NCBI RefSeq assembly: GCF_004345785.1
Contig: NZ_SLXI01000001.1
Coordinates: forward strand, 338,219 to 402,218
DNA: 64,000 bases
Direction of reading: 5' to 3'
Source of the DNA: Bisgaardia hudsonensis
GTDB taxonomy: Bacteria; Pseudomonadota; Gammaproteobacteria; Enterobacterales; Pasteurellaceae
In this document: piece after piece, positions 1 to 8,884 of the stretch
Layout: each line of letters opens with the position of its first letter
Numbering within the stretch: the stretch's first letter is position 1
Notes under the pieces: model-generated
The model's input: only the letters and a program-made list of their open reading frames with translations
The model's database searches: none
Told to the model about the DNA's origin: nothing
Translations under genes and position numbers: made by a program

Positions 1-2
1 CG

Positions 3-254
3 ATTAATTTAAATACAGATAAGTTTATTACTACAGGCATTTATCGATTTACTCGAAACCCTATGTATTTGAGTTTAGTGCTTGCTTTAGTAGCTTGGTT
101 TTTTTGGCTAGGTAATTTGTTGGCAATTTTCGGGATCGTATTATTTGTTATTCTTATTAATTACTTACAGATTAAGCCAGAAGAAAAAGTATTAGAAAAA
201 ATATTTGGGCAAGATTATTTAATCTATAAAAAGAAAGTTAGGCGTTGGATTTGA
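3..254 (+). CDS. Isoprenylcysteine carboxylmethyltransferase-family protein (3' part, cut by window start)
   Basis: The reading frame is already open at the window edge and ends at 254, so only the last 83 codons are present. The stretch TGIYRFTRNPMYLS at the left, followed by a hydrophobic segment and the ending with YKKKVRRW, is typical of the C-terminal half of small membrane methyltransferases of the ICMT/PEMT superfamily (S-adenosylmethionine binding at the membrane). The substrate of bacterial members is generally unknown. An ATG at 63 is internal to the conserved motif and is unlikely to be the true start. Confidence 0.7.
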   Translation: MNLNTDKFITTGIYRFTRNPMYLSLVLALVAWFFWLGNLLAIFGIVLFVILINYLQIKPEEKVLEKIFGQDYLIYKKKVRRWI

Positions 255-310
255 TAGTTTAAAACTAATTCATTTCTGTTATAAAATAATGTGGTAATTT
301 TGAATTGGTA

Positions 311-344
311 GATGCCATAATATATTGATTATGGCATCTTTTAC
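311..344 (+). terminator. Rho-independent terminator after the methyltransferase gene
   Basis: A perfect 10-bp stem, GATGCCATAA (311-320) with its complement at 329-338, has an 8-base loop and is followed on the plus strand by TTTTACTTTATT. It sits between two convergent genes and may serve folD less well, because the minus side lacks a T run. Confidence 0.7.
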
Positions 345-348
345 TTTA

Positions 349-1197
349 TTATTGATTATTTTCGTAAGCAGTTAACGTATTTTCCATCAGCATTGCTACT
401 GTCATTGGTCCAACTCCACCTGGAACAGGCGTAATAAAACTGGCTTTTTGAGCGGCTACATCATACTCAACATCACCTTGCAATTTACCTTCAACTCGAT
501 TTATACCTACATCAATAACAATAGCTCCTTCTTTGATCCAATTACCAGGAATAAATTGTGCTTTACCGACAGCGACAACTACAATGTCAGCTTGGCGTAC
601 ATAATTCTCTAAATCTTTTGTAAAACGATGTGTAACAGTTGTTGTACAACCTGCAAGTAATAACTCTAGTGCCATTGGACGCCCTACAATATTTGATGCA
701 CCAACAATAACAGCGTGTTTACCATGAAGATCAGTATTAGTTGTTTCAAGGAGTTTTATTATACCATAAGGTGTACAAGCTCGTAGTTTTGGAATCCGTT
801 GACAAAGTCTTCCAACATTATAAGGGTGGAAACCATCAACATCTTTATTTGGGTTTATTCGTTCAATTATTTTTGTTGAATCAATATGTTTTGGTAATGG
901 AAGCTGTACTAGAATTCCATCAATTTCAGGATCAATATTTAATTTATCAATTAATTTTAGTAATTCTTCTTCTGAAGTTTCAATAGATAAATCATAGGAC
1001 TTAGAATGAATACCTATTTCATCACAACTTTTTCTCTTACTGTTTACATAAACTTGAGAGGCAGGATCTGAACCGACCAAAATAACCGCTAATCCTGGGG
1101 CTCTTTTTCCTTCAGAGATAAATTGTTGAATTTTTTTTGATACTTCAGATTTTATTTGTTTAGATAATTCCGTGCCTGAAATAACTTGTGCGGTCAT
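349..1197 (-). CDS. folD: Bifunctional methylenetetrahydrofolate dehydrogenase / methenyltetrahydrofolate cyclohydrolase
   Basis: FolD interconverts 5,10-methylene-THF and 10-formyl-THF in the cytosol, supplying one-carbon units for purines and formyl-Met. The 282-residue length is normal for the family. Visible hallmarks are the catalytic region [14 protein letters not shown] (Tyr and Lys), the substrate stretch [10 protein letters not shown], the NADP-binding segment [14 protein letters not shown] and the C-terminal [16 protein letters not shown]. The start at 1197 gives the usual N-terminus. The gene stands alone, convergent with the preceding gene and upstream of two tRNAs in the opposite direction. 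Confidence 0.97.
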   Translation of the reverse strand: MTAQVISGTELSKQIKSEVSKKIQQFISEGKRAPGLAVILVGSDPASQVYVNSKRKSCDEIGIHSKSYDLSIETSEEELLKLIDKLNIDPEIDGILVQLPLPKHIDSTKIIERINPNKDVDGFHPYNVGRLCQRIPKLRACTPYGIIKLLETTNTDLHGKHAVIVGASNIVGRPMALELLLAGCTTTVTHRFTKDLENYVRQADIVVVAVGKAQFIPGNWIKEGAIVIDVGINRVEGKLQGDVEYDVAAQKASFITPVPGGVGPMTVAMLMENTLTAYENNQ

Positions 1198-1393
1198 TCG
1201 TTTTTCCTTTTATATAATGATACAACTAGTTGATATGCTAAGCATATGGAGTTTAATAAAATAAAGCTTGCGTATTTTCTCAAAAAAATTCATTTAATGT
1301 AAGCATTAATTGGAAAAAAAGTGAGCGTTTGAAATAAAAAACTAAAAAAAGAATTGACTGTATTTAAAAGGAAACTATAATGCTTGCATACTT

Positions 1394-1470
1394 CGGCGAG
1401 TAGCGCAGCTTGGTAGCGCAACTGGTTTGGGACCAGTGGGTCGTAGGTTCAAATCCTATCTCGCCGACCA
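1394..1470 (+). tRNA. tRNA-Pro (anticodon TGG)
   Basis: A 77-nt cloverleaf with acceptor stem CGGCGAG pairing with CTCGCCG, anticodon loop reading TTTGGGA (anticodon TGG), T-arm GGTTCAAATCC and an encoded CCA end. Confidence 0.97.
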
Positions 1471-1495
1471 ATTCTCTAAACTGTCTATTTTCAAT

Positions 1496-1572
<77 letters not shown>

Positions 1573-1723
1573 TCTCGGCTTTATGTTTCAATAAATCGTA
1601 ATTAGGTTATAAAATACAAAAGTGTCTTTCTATTTTGTGTCATAAAAATGAGACTTGAAACGAAGTTTGTTTGTATGAGGTAATAACTAATTACTATCAA
1701 GATAAAGATTATTTTTGAAATAT

Positions 1724-1764
1724 AAAAAATAAGAGTTCATTATTAAAAAAATAATGAACTCTTA
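1724..1764 (-). terminator. Terminator of iolC
   Basis: A perfect 15-bp inverted repeat (1730-1744 with 1750-1764) around a 5-base loop. On the minus strand it is followed by a run of T, as expected for an intrinsic terminator just downstream of the iolC stop at 1786. Confidence 0.8.
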
Positions 1765-1785
1765 GTGTTTATAATTGATTTGCTT

Positions 1786-3699
1786 TTAAGAACGATGGTT
1801 TTTCCAAGCTTTAATTAATTTTCTATATCTTTCTGATACATTATTAATTAATTGTTCATCGTTAATTTTTCCTGATAACCAATTTAAAGAAGCTTCACCA
1901 AAAATGGTTCTACCTACTGCAAATCCTTTCACAAGTGGAATATCTGCTGCAGCATTGAATACTTCTTCAAATTGCTCTATTGGTGAATCAAGGCCTAATA
2001 TTAGAATTCCACGACAATATGGATCGTTTTCTTCTATTTTTTTACTAATATTTAACCAGGTTTCTTTTGATACTCCTGGTAATTTCCACCAGTCTGGTTT
2101 TATTCCTAAAGCGTAGAAGTGAGATATGATTTCTACATAATAGTTTTCTGATTGTTCCATATCAGATGGTAATATTACTTCAAGTAACAATTCATGACCT
2201 GTTCGGCAACAACTTTGGTAAATTTCTTGAATTTTCTCATCTTGCTCTTGTTTTAAATTTAATTTATCTTTTGGATGATAGAATACTAGGCATTTTACCA
2301 CATGCTCTTTTGGCCAAGAAGTAAGCTGGCTACCAAGGTCACCATGCTCTAATCGTAGTGGACGAGATGATGGTAATTCAATTGGGCGACCAATCCACCA
2401 ATTTTTACCTGTAATTTCGTTTAAAGCAGCTTGACCAAAAGTTGTATCAGCTAAAATACCTGCATTTCCATCATAGATATTTTCTTCTTTTGCTGTTTTT
2501 TCTGCAGCTGTAAGTAATAGTGTCTTTAGTTTAGGTATTAATTCTATATTTGCACCACATTGATTTGCCATATCTATAAGCTGTTTACGATGATCAAATG
2601 CAAAAATACATAGGTTCTCCCATTGTTTTTTTCTTGTCGTTACTCTATGTAAATGATTAAGTTTTATATCTAAATCTGGTCTAGGTACAGATTCTGCTCG
2701 TGATAAGTAATCATCTAATTCTTCTTTAGTCGGCATTGCTGGCGCACAACCATGACGAGAGACTACTAGAGCACCACAAGCATTTGCATAACGACAACAT
2801 TGTTCCCAACTTTCACCATTTATATAGCCACGGAGAAGCCCTGACATAAATGCATCTCCAGCTCCTAAAACATTTAAAACTTCAACACGAACACCATAAA
2901 CATTTATCCCCCCATCTATATGGTCTGGTATTTCTCCTTCAAACACAGAACAACCTAAAGCACCACGCTTACAAACTAGTGTTGCATTACTTACTTTACG
3001 TACATTTTTCAATGCAGTAAGCGTATCCGTTGATCCTCCTGCTATATGAAACTCTTCTTCAGTACCTACTAGAACATCAAAATGATGTAATACTTCTTGT
3101 AGAGATGCTGTAACTGCTTCTGAATCAATGAAACGTGTTTCCCCATCACCAATAGAGGTTAATCCCCAAAGTACAGGCCTATAGTCAATATCTAATAATC
3201 GTTTAGTATTATTTCTTCCTGCATATTCCAATGCTGTGAGAACGGCATTGCGAGTTTTAGGATTTGATAAATGTGTTCCTGTGATTGCTAGAGCTTTGGC
3301 TGATGCAATATATTCTTCACTAAAATCCTCTGATGTAATTGCCATATCAGCACAATTATCACGATAAAATATTAATGGGAAAGTATCTTGATCTTTAATA
3401 CCTAGAATGACTAATGCAGTTAAGCGTTCTTTATCTGTAATTAAATGGCTAGTATCCACTCCTACTCGTTGTAATTCTTCGCGTAAAAATCTTCCCATAT
3501 GTTCATCACCAACTCTGGCTAACATAGATGATTTCACTCCTTGAACCGCTGTACCATAGGCAACATTTCCCGATGAACCACCTAAGTATTTAGCAAATGA
3601 GCTGGCATCTTCTAATCTATCCCCAATTTGTTGAGAATATAAGTCTACTGCGACCCGACCTAAACAAATAAGATCTAATTTTTTCTGAATTGTGTTCAT
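1786..3699 (-). CDS. iolC: IolC kinase fused to DUF2090: 5-dehydro-2-deoxygluconokinase / probable phosphogluconate aldolase
   Basis: 637 residues, roughly twice the size of a plain IolC. Residues 1 to about 335 are a PfkB sugar kinase: GGSSGNVAYG near the N-terminus and the catalytic GAGDAFMSGLLRG near 279. This domain phosphorylates 5-dehydro-2-deoxygluconate. Residues from about 345 to the end match the DUF2090 domain (DHRKQLIDMANQCG at its start, LVKGFAVGRTIF near its end), annotated in such fusions as the aldolase that splits the phosphorylated product into malonate semialdehyde and DHAP. No separate IolJ gene is seen nearby, which fits the fusion supplying that step. Divergent from the RpiR-type regulator, with the proposed operator and a CRP-like site in between. 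Kinase call is firm; the aldolase role rests on family knowledge. Confidence 0.93.
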   Translation of the reverse strand: MNTIQKKLDLICLGRVAVDLYSQQIGDRLEDASSFAKYLGGSSGNVAYGTAVQGVKSSMLARVGDEHMGRFLREELQRVGVDTSHLITDKERLTALVILGIKDQDTFPLIFYRDNCADMAITSEDFSEEYIASAKALAITGTHLSNPKTRNAVLTALEYAGRNNTKRLLDIDYRPVLWGLTSIGDGETRFIDSEAVTASLQEVLHHFDVLVGTEEEFHIAGGSTDTLTALKNVRKVSNATLVCKRGALGCSVFEGEIPDHIDGGINVYGVRVEVLNVLGAGDAFMSGLLRGYINGESWEQCCRYANACGALVVSRHGCAPAMPTKEELDDYLSRAESVPRPDLDIKLNHLHRVTTRKKQWENLCIFAFDHRKQLIDMANQCGANIELIPKLKTLLLTAAEKTAKEENIYDGNAGILADTTFGQAALNEITGKNWWIGRPIELPSSRPLRLEHGDLGSQLTSWPKEHVVKCLVFYHPKDKLNLKQEQDEKIQEIYQSCCRTGHELLLEVILPSDMEQSENYYVEIISHFYALGIKPDWWKLPGVSKETWLNISKKIEENDPYCRGILILGLDSPIEQFEEVFNAAADIPLVKGFAVGRTIFGEASLNWLSGKINDEQLINNVSERYRKLIKAWKNHRS

Positions 3700-3758
3700 A
3701 TTATTTTCCTTAGTGAGAATGTTTAAGTATATTTACGCCTATGAATTATACATCAATA

Positions 3759-3776
3759 TTGAAATATTTGTTTCAA
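3759..3776. promoter_or_regulatory. Proposed inositol-regulator operator upstream of iolC
   Basis: The inverted repeat TTGAAA-N6-TTTCAA lies 60 bases upstream of the iolC start. The core TGAAA-N6-TTTCA recurs ahead of iolA/iolB and iolD, and with one mismatch ahead of the ABC importer. The motif comes from my own comparison; binding by the RpiR-type regulator is inferred. Confidence 0.55.
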
Positions 3777-3800
3777 AAAATGCAATATAAAATTTATATT

Positions 3801-3816
3801 TTAGATGTAGATCACA
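3801..3816. promoter_or_regulatory. CRP-like site between iolC and the regulator gene
   Basis: TTAGA-TGTAGA-TCACA matches the CRP consensus TGTGA-N6-TCACA perfectly in the right half and at 3 of 5 positions in the left. Relative to iolC it lies just upstream of the proposed operator. Confidence 0.45.
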
Positions 3817-3961
3817 AAAAGATGAATAACTTATTCTATTTGAGTTAGTAACTATTTATAAAATCCAAGTACCTTTTGAATGCTAACCAATATTTCATTA
3901 TGAAAATTTTTTTATTAAGTGGTAGAATATCTGCACAATTAAATGATAAAAGTTATATAAA

Positions 3962-4807
3962 ATGCAAAAAAATTCACAAATTTTAAACCTACAAAATGAA
4001 ATTCGTTTGCGATATGACAGTTTGAGTAAGCGTTTAAAACAAGTAGCGCGGTATGTTTTAGATAATCCGAACAATGTTGTTTTTGATACTGTAGCAACTA
4101 TTGCAGAACAAGCTGATGTACCTCCATCTACATTAATTAGATTTGCTAATGCTTTTGGTTTTAGTGGATTTAATGAAATGAAACAAATATTCAAAGAGAA
4201 TTTAATTGAGGAAACTGCTAATTATACTGAAAGACTTCAATTATTTCGTCGATTAGAGCCTTCTCAAGATTATCAAGAAAGTGCAATTGATATTTTAAAT
4301 ATATTTTCTCAGGCTAATGCACAAGCCTTATATCAGCTTGATCATCATATAACCTCTGAGCAATTACAACAAGCTGTGAATATTTTACGAGATGCAAATA
4401 ATATCTTTATTATTGGGCTGAAACGTTCATTTAGTGTTGCTTGTTATTTGGATTATGCATTACATCATATTGACTGTCGTTCCTTCATTATCAATGGATT
4501 AGGTGGGATGTTTGATGAGCAATTAAGTCAAGTCAAAGAAGGAGATGTTGTTATTGCGATTAGTTTTTCGCCTTATGCAAGAGAAACATTGGATATTATG
4601 AATACAACATCAAGAAAAGGTATAAAACAGATTGCGATTACAGATAGTCAGATTAGTCCATTAATTGCCTTTAGTGATGTTTCTTTTGTTATAAAAGAAG
4701 CTCAAGTGCATGGTTTTAGATCACAATGTGCAACGATGACACTTGTTCAAACTCTTGCAATTGCCTTGGCATTAGAAACAGAAAAAAGACTTAAAACAAA
4801 AAGTTAA
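3962..4807 (+). CDS. MurR/RpiR-family transcription regulator of the inositol locus
   Basis: 281 residues. Residues 1-80 form the HTH_6 domain with the characteristic LSKRLKQVARYVLDNP and VATIAEQADVPPSTLIRFANAFGFSGF. Residues about 125-265 are a SIS sugar-phosphate-binding domain (IIGLKRSFSVACYLDYAL, DVVIAISFSPYARETLDI). Such regulators sense a phosphorylated sugar intermediate and usually repress the adjacent catabolic genes; the Salmonella inositol repressor IolR belongs to this family. Divergent from iolC and convergent with iolB, so control of the iol genes is the natural inference. The DNA sites it may bind are listed as proposed operators. Confidence 0.9.
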   Translation: MQKNSQILNLQNEIRLRYDSLSKRLKQVARYVLDNPNNVVFDTVATIAEQADVPPSTLIRFANAFGFSGFNEMKQIFKENLIEETANYTERLQLFRRLEPSQDYQESAIDILNIFSQANAQALYQLDHHITSEQLQQAVNILRDANNIFIIGLKRSFSVACYLDYALHHIDCRSFIINGLGGMFDEQLSQVKEGDVVIAISFSPYARETLDIMNTTSRKGIKQIAITDSQISPLIAFSDVSFVIKEAQVHGFRSQCATMTLVQTLAIALALETEKRLKTKS

Positions 4808-4811
4808 ATTT

Positions 4812-4838
4812 AAAGTGCGGTATTTTTTACCGCACTTT
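4812..4838. terminator. Bidirectional terminator made of two inverted uptake signal sequences
   Basis: AAAGTGCGGTA (4812-4822) pairs exactly with TACCGCACTTT (4828-4838) around TTTTT. Each arm is a full Haemophilus-type uptake signal. It lies between the convergent regulator gene and iolB, a placement well known in Pasteurellaceae. Confidence 0.85.
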
Positions 4839-4854
4839 ATATTAGTAATAGGAT

Positions 4855-5685
4855 TTATTTAAATTTATCGGCATAAACTTGACTATTTATCCATTGATGA
4901 TCTTCTTCCCACGAAAAACGCCATTTACGAACAGGTCCAGCCATAACATTTAAATAGTAATTATTGTATCCGGCAATTGTTGCAACAGGATGATATCCTT
5001 TTGGCACTTGAACTACATCTCCGTCATATACAGCCATACATTCATCTAAGGATCTATCGTCCGTATAAACTCTCTGCATTGCAAAACCTTGTGATGGCTC
5101 AAAACGGTGATAATAGGTTTCTTCTAGGTAGGTTTCAGTTTCGCTATTTTTCTGATCATGTTTATGGCTTGGAAAAGAGCTTGTATTTCCTTCATCTGTA
5201 AAAACCTCCACAACGAGTAAAGCATCGGCGGGCTCTGTTTCAGGTAAAATATTATGAACAAGCCTTTGGTTATTTCCAAAGCCTCGTTTTTCTACACCAA
5301 CATCATCAGGTGTAATTAAACGAACAGGGAGGTTTCCATTACTTGGTGCTCTACATACCGCTAGCTCTAGATAGCTTTCAGCTTTAATCGTAACTTTTTG
5401 GTGATGTGGCACATAGACAGAATAGGGAGGGATTCGTTCAAAAGGTGTAGAACGATTACCTATATTTTTAAATACTTGTTCAGAAACAGAAATGGTTGCT
5501 TTCCCTGATACTAAAACAAAACATACTTCAGTATTATCTGTGTTAAAACTTAATATTTGATTTTCTTTTAAATGATACATTTCAAAACCGACATATTCCC
5601 ATCCTGCACTTTGGGGTGTGATTTTTTGAGTTTGACCATTTTCAGCAAGTGTGTTTTTTGCGGATTTTGATAATAAATGACTCAT
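4855..5685 (-). CDS. iolB: 5-deoxy-glucuronate isomerase
   Basis: IolB is a cupin-type metal isomerase converting 5-deoxy-D-glucuronate to 5-dehydro-2-deoxygluconate, the substrate of IolC. Family hallmarks are FPSHKHDQ...ETYLEETYYHRFEPSQGFAMQRVYTDDRSLDE with metal-binding His and Glu, then VQVPKGYHPVATIAGYNNYYLNVMAGP. I place the start at the ATG ending at 5685 (276 residues, beginning MSHLLSK), because it has GGAG 7-8 bases upstream and gives the usual N-terminus; an in-frame ATG at 5730 would add 15 residues that look like leader sequence. Divergent from iolA. Confidence 0.95.
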   Translation of the reverse strand: MSHLLSKSAKNTLAENGQTQKITPQSAGWEYVGFEMYHLKENQILSFNTDNTEVCFVLVSGKATISVSEQVFKNIGNRSTPFERIPPYSVYVPHHQKVTIKAESYLELAVCRAPSNGNLPVRLITPDDVGVEKRGFGNNQRLVHNILPETEPADALLVVEVFTDEGNTSSFPSHKHDQKNSETETYLEETYYHRFEPSQGFAMQRVYTDDRSLDECMAVYDGDVVQVPKGYHPVATIAGYNNYYLNVMAGPVRKWRFSWEEDHQWINSQVYADKFK

Positions 5686-5770
5686 ATAAATCTCCAATTC
5701 TAATTTAGAAAATATTCTATTATCTATCATAACTTAATTAACTCATTTGACCATGAAAAATTATTAAATA

Positions 5771-5786
5771 TCCAACATGGATCACA
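5771..5786. promoter_or_regulatory. CRP-like half site in the iolB-iolA intergenic region
   Basis: TCCAA-CATGGA-TCACA has a perfect right half and a poor left half of the CRP consensus. It is 3 bases from the proposed operator at 5790, the same CRP-then-operator order seen upstream of iolD. Confidence 0.35.
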
Positions 5787-5789
5787 AAA

Positions 5790-5805
5790 TGAAATAAATT
5801 TTTCA
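5790..5805. promoter_or_regulatory. Proposed inositol-regulator operator between iolB and iolA
   Basis: TGAAA-TAAATT-TTTCA, an exact match to the palindrome found upstream of iolC and iolD. It can serve both divergent genes. Regulator binding is inferred. Confidence 0.55.
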
Positions 5806-5901
5806 ATATTTATCGTGAATGAATTGAAATATTTATTTTATTGTTCTAATCTAGCTAAAGGCATAAATTGTTATTTTGTTTACAGGTTAAGGAGCAAAAA
5901 A

Positions 5902-7410
5902 ATGGAAACTGTTTTAAATTTTATTAATGGTAAAAAAGTTGAAAGTAAAGGAGAGGTTATTTCTCCAATTTATAATCCAGCGACAGGGCAACAAATTCGT
6001 CAAGTGAGAATGAGTACAGCTGAAGAGGCTATTGAAGCTGTTGATGTAGCACAAAGCGCTTTCCCTGCTTGGGCTGAAACATCTCCACTACGTCGTGCTC
6101 GGATTCTTTTTAAGTTTAAAGAATTATTAGAAAAAAATTTTGATTCACTTGCTCGTTTAATTACAGAAGAGCATGGAAAAGTATACTCTGATTCAATTGG
6201 GGAATTAACTAGAGGATTAGAAGTAGTCGAATTTGCTTGCGGAATACCACATTTATTAAAAGGCGAATTTTCAGAGCAAGCTGGTAGAGGGATAGATATT
6301 CATTCTGCTATGCAACCTTTGGGAGTTTGTGTCGGGATTACGCCATTTAATTTTCCTGCAATGGTTCCTATGTGGATGTTTCCTGTTGCTTTAGCTTGTG
6401 GCAATACATTTATTCTTAAACCATCTAAAACTGATCCTTCATTATCAGTGAGATTAGCTGAATTATTGAAAGAAGCTGGATTACCTGATGGTGTATTCAA
6501 TGTTGTTCATGGTGAGCGATATGATAACGAAATTTTGTTGAAAGAACCTCGAGTTAAGGCTGTTAGCTTTGTTGGTTCAAGCGCTGTTGCTGCACAAGTA
6601 TATAAATTAGGCTCGGAATATGGAAAAAGAGTTCAAGCATTAGGGGCAGCTAAAAATCATGGTCTTGTGATGCCTGATGTTGATATTGAAGCCACTGCAA
6701 ATTCTTTACTTGGAGCTGCTTTTGGTGCCGCTGGAGAGCGTTGTATGGCATTACCGATAGCGGTAACGATTGATGATGAAACTGCAGATAAATTAGTTAA
6801 TGCTTTAAAACCTAAAATTGAAGCACTTCGTTATGGTCCAGGGCTATTAAAAGACGGTGAAAAAGAAATGGATTTTGGACCATTAATTACACAACAACAT
6901 CTTAATAATGTAACGAATTATATAAATAAAGGAGTGGAAGAGGGGGCTACTTTAGTTGTAGATGGTAGAGGTAAAAAACCTAATGGTTATGAGAATGGAT
7001 ATTTTATTGGTGGTACCTTATTTGATCGCGTTACGCCAGAAATGACGATTTATAAAGAAGAAATTTTTGGCCCTGTTCTTGGTATTGTCAGAGCAAAAAG
7101 TTTTGATGAAGCATTGGATCTTATTAACAAACACCAATTTGGAAATGGAACAGCAATTTTTACTAATAATGGTGCAGCAGCTAGAGAGTTTACTTATAAA
7201 GTTCAAGCTGGCATGGTTGGGGTTAATGTTCCAATTCCTGTTCCGATGGCATTTCATTGTTTTGGTGGATGGAAAGACTCGGCATTCAGTACTTTAAATG
7301 TATATGGACCAGATGGTGTTCGTTTTTATACAAAAATGAAAACAGTCACTACTCGTTGGCCTGAGGTTAATGTTAATTCAAAAGCTTCTTTTGCTATGCC
7401 AACATTATAA
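5902..7410 (+). CDS. iolA: CoA-acylating (methyl)malonate-semialdehyde dehydrogenase
   Basis: 502 residues, the normal length for MmsA/IolA of the aldehyde dehydrogenase superfamily. It oxidises malonate semialdehyde, the last product of inositol breakdown, to acetyl-CoA and CO2 with NAD and CoA. Visible: GITPFNFPAMVPMWMFPVA, FVGSSAVA (nucleotide-binding) and GAAGERCMALP with catalytic Cys at about residue 281; the C-terminal DSAFSTLNVYGPDGVRFYT. The chosen ATG at 5902 has AAGGAG just upstream and yields METVLNFINGKK, the usual N-terminus; an in-frame start at 5815 would add 29 atypical residues. First gene of a plus-strand run with the next dehydrogenase, from which it is separated by a hairpin. 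Confidence 0.95.
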   Translation: METVLNFINGKKVESKGEVISPIYNPATGQQIRQVRMSTAEEAIEAVDVAQSAFPAWAETSPLRRARILFKFKELLEKNFDSLARLITEEHGKVYSDSIGELTRGLEVVEFACGIPHLLKGEFSEQAGRGIDIHSAMQPLGVCVGITPFNFPAMVPMWMFPVALACGNTFILKPSKTDPSLSVRLAELLKEAGLPDGVFNVVHGERYDNEILLKEPRVKAVSFVGSSAVAAQVYKLGSEYGKRVQALGAAKNHGLVMPDVDIEATANSLLGAAFGAAGERCMALPIAVTIDDETADKLVNALKPKIEALRYGPGLLKDGEKEMDFGPLITQQHLNNVTNYINKGVEEGATLVVDGRGKKPNGYENGYFIGGTLFDRVTPEMTIYKEEIFGPVLGIVRAKSFDEALDLINKHQFGNGTAIFTNNGAAAREFTYKVQAGMVGVNVPIPVPMAFHCFGGWKDSAFSTLNVYGPDGVRFYTKMKTVTTRWPEVNVNSKASFAMPTL

Positions 7411-7428
7411 TAAATTGTCAACAAAAAT

Positions 7429-7452
7429 AGGCGTCGAAAGACGCCTTATTTT
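7429..7452 (+). terminator. Hairpin after iolA
   Basis: AGGCGTC-GAAA-GACGCCT with a GNRA-type tetraloop, followed by TATTTTT. The next gene starts only about 25 bases later, so it may act as a partial terminator within the transcription unit. Confidence 0.75.
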
Positions 7453-7473
7453 TATGAAAATTAAGGAGATTAT

Positions 7474-8610
7474 ATGAAAAAAATTAGAATAGGATTAATT
7501 GGAACTGGTTACATTGGAAGATGTCATGCTATTGCTTATTCACAAGTATCAACGGTTTTTTCGTTAGATGCTGAATTAGAACTAGAATATTTAGCTGAAA
7601 TTACACCTGAATTAGCGATTCAAAAAGCAAAAGAATTTGGATTTAATCGTTCTACTGGAAATTGGAGAGATGTAGTTTGTGATCCTAATGTTGATATTGT
7701 TGATATTTGTACACCTAATTTTTTACATAAGGAAATAGCACTTGAGGCAATTAAGGCAGGTAAACATATTTATTCAGAAAAACCTTTAGCGTTAGATGCT
7801 AAAGATGCAAAGATAATGTATGAAGAAGCACAAAAAGCAAAAGTAAAAACACTCGTTGGTTTCAATTATATAAAAAACCCAACAACCCAATTAGCTCGTG
7901 AAATTATATCGAAAGGAGAGATTGGTGAAGTAGTTCATTTTTATGGTACACATAATGAGGATTATTTAGCTGATTCTAATACACCTTTAGATTGGCATTG
8001 TATCAAAGAAAAAGCAGGATTAGGTGCATTAGGTGATCTTGGTGCTCATATTATTCAAATGGCACAATTTTTAGTAGGAAGCGATATCAAAAGAGTGATT
8101 GGAGATATGGAAACTGTAATAAAAAAACGACCCAATCCAAATGATATAGCAGAACTACTTGATGTTGAAAATGAAGATCAAGCAAGTGCTTTAATTCGCT
8201 TTGATAATGGTTGTATGGGGAGCATTGAAACATCTAGGATAGCCTGTGGTCGTAAAATGGGATTAAGTTATGTTATTACTGGTACAAAAGGTAGTATTGT
8301 ATATACACAGGAAAGAATGGCGGAATTAAAACTTTATTTACATAATGAAGAGCCTGCTCGTCAAGGGTTTAAAACAATTTTAACAGGACCATTACACCCT
8401 GATTATAAAAATTTTTGTATTAGTGCTGGACATGGTATTGGTTTTAATGACCAAAAAACGGTTGAAATTCGGGATCTGATCAACGGTATAGCGAGTGATT
8501 CTATCATATATCCTGATTTTGAAGAAGGATTTAAAGTATCGAGAGTGCTAGATGCAATTGCATTATCTCATCATAAAAAATGCTGGATTGATGTTGATTC
8601 TATAGCATAG
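7474..8610 (+). CDS. Gfo/Idh/MocA-family oxidoreductase, probable inositol/inosose dehydrogenase
   Basis: 378 residues with an N-terminal Rossmann fold (IGLIGTGYIGRCHAIAY), the family signature EKPLA at about residue 106-110, and the C-terminal oxidoreductase domain containing GDLGAHIIQMAQFLVG with the usual Asp and His. This is the second enzyme of the family in the locus; the other, at 15527, is the better IolG match. By position this one probably handles another inositol isomer such as scyllo-inositol, or a keto-inositol, but the sequence does not decide the substrate. AAGGAG lies 7 bases before the ATG. Confidence 0.85.
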   Translation: MKKIRIGLIGTGYIGRCHAIAYSQVSTVFSLDAELELEYLAEITPELAIQKAKEFGFNRSTGNWRDVVCDPNVDIVDICTPNFLHKEIALEAIKAGKHIYSEKPLALDAKDAKIMYEEAQKAKVKTLVGFNYIKNPTTQLAREIISKGEIGEVVHFYGTHNEDYLADSNTPLDWHCIKEKAGLGALGDLGAHIIQMAQFLVGSDIKRVIGDMETVIKKRPNPNDIAELLDVENEDQASALIRFDNGCMGSIETSRIACGRKMGLSYVITGTKGSIVYTQERMAELKLYLHNEEPARQGFKTILTGPLHPDYKNFCISAGHGIGFNDQKTVEIRDLINGIASDSIIYPDFEEGFKVSRVLDAIALSHHKKCWIDVDSIA

Positions 8611-8613
8611 TAA

Positions 8614-8661
8614 TTATTCAGTAAAATATGATATTCAGTTGCAAAGTATTTTACTGAATAA
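8614..8661. terminator. Long AT-rich inverted repeat after the oxidoreductase gene
   Basis: A perfect 15-bp inverted repeat, 8614-8628 with 8647-8661, around an 18-base loop. It lacks a clean T run, so it is a weak or processed terminator. Confidence 0.5.
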
Positions 8662-8712
8662 ATTGAAATTATTTATTTTAAAAATAAAATTAATGAAATT
8701 TTTAATCCAAAG

Positions 8713-8728
8713 TGAGATCTATTTCACA
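8713..8728. promoter_or_regulatory. CRP-like site upstream of the ABC importer
   Basis: TGAGA-TCTATT-TCACA differs from the CRP consensus TGTGA-N6-TCACA at one position. It lies about 160 bases upstream of the binding-protein gene in a 274-base gap. Confidence 0.6.
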
Positions 8729-8808
8729 AATATTTAACTTCCTTGTTGTGTATAAATTACCTTAATGTTACATATATAACAGAAGATAAATTTCAAAAAT
8801 ACATCATT

Positions 8809-8824
8809 TGAAATTTGTATTTCT
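8809..8824. promoter_or_regulatory. Proposed inositol-regulator operator upstream of the ABC importer
   Basis: TGAAA-TTTGTA-TTTCT, one mismatch from the palindrome TGAAA-N6-TTTCA found upstream of the other iol units. It is 61 bases before the binding-protein start. Confidence 0.45.
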
Positions 8825-8884
8825 ATTTGTTTTGTTGCCTATTTCTAAGGTAAATAATTAATTCCAATTTAAAGGAGTAGCATT

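Noticed and set aside
1231..1250. GATATGC...GCATAT palindrome upstream of folD as a second mini-element
   Set aside because: It lacks the CCCC/AAGTTG inner part and any flanking direct repeat seen at 61121-61174.
3898..4194. Minus-strand open frame of 98 codons over the RpiR regulator start
   Set aside because: It overlaps the clear helix-turn-helix coding region of the regulator and its translation has no recognisable features.
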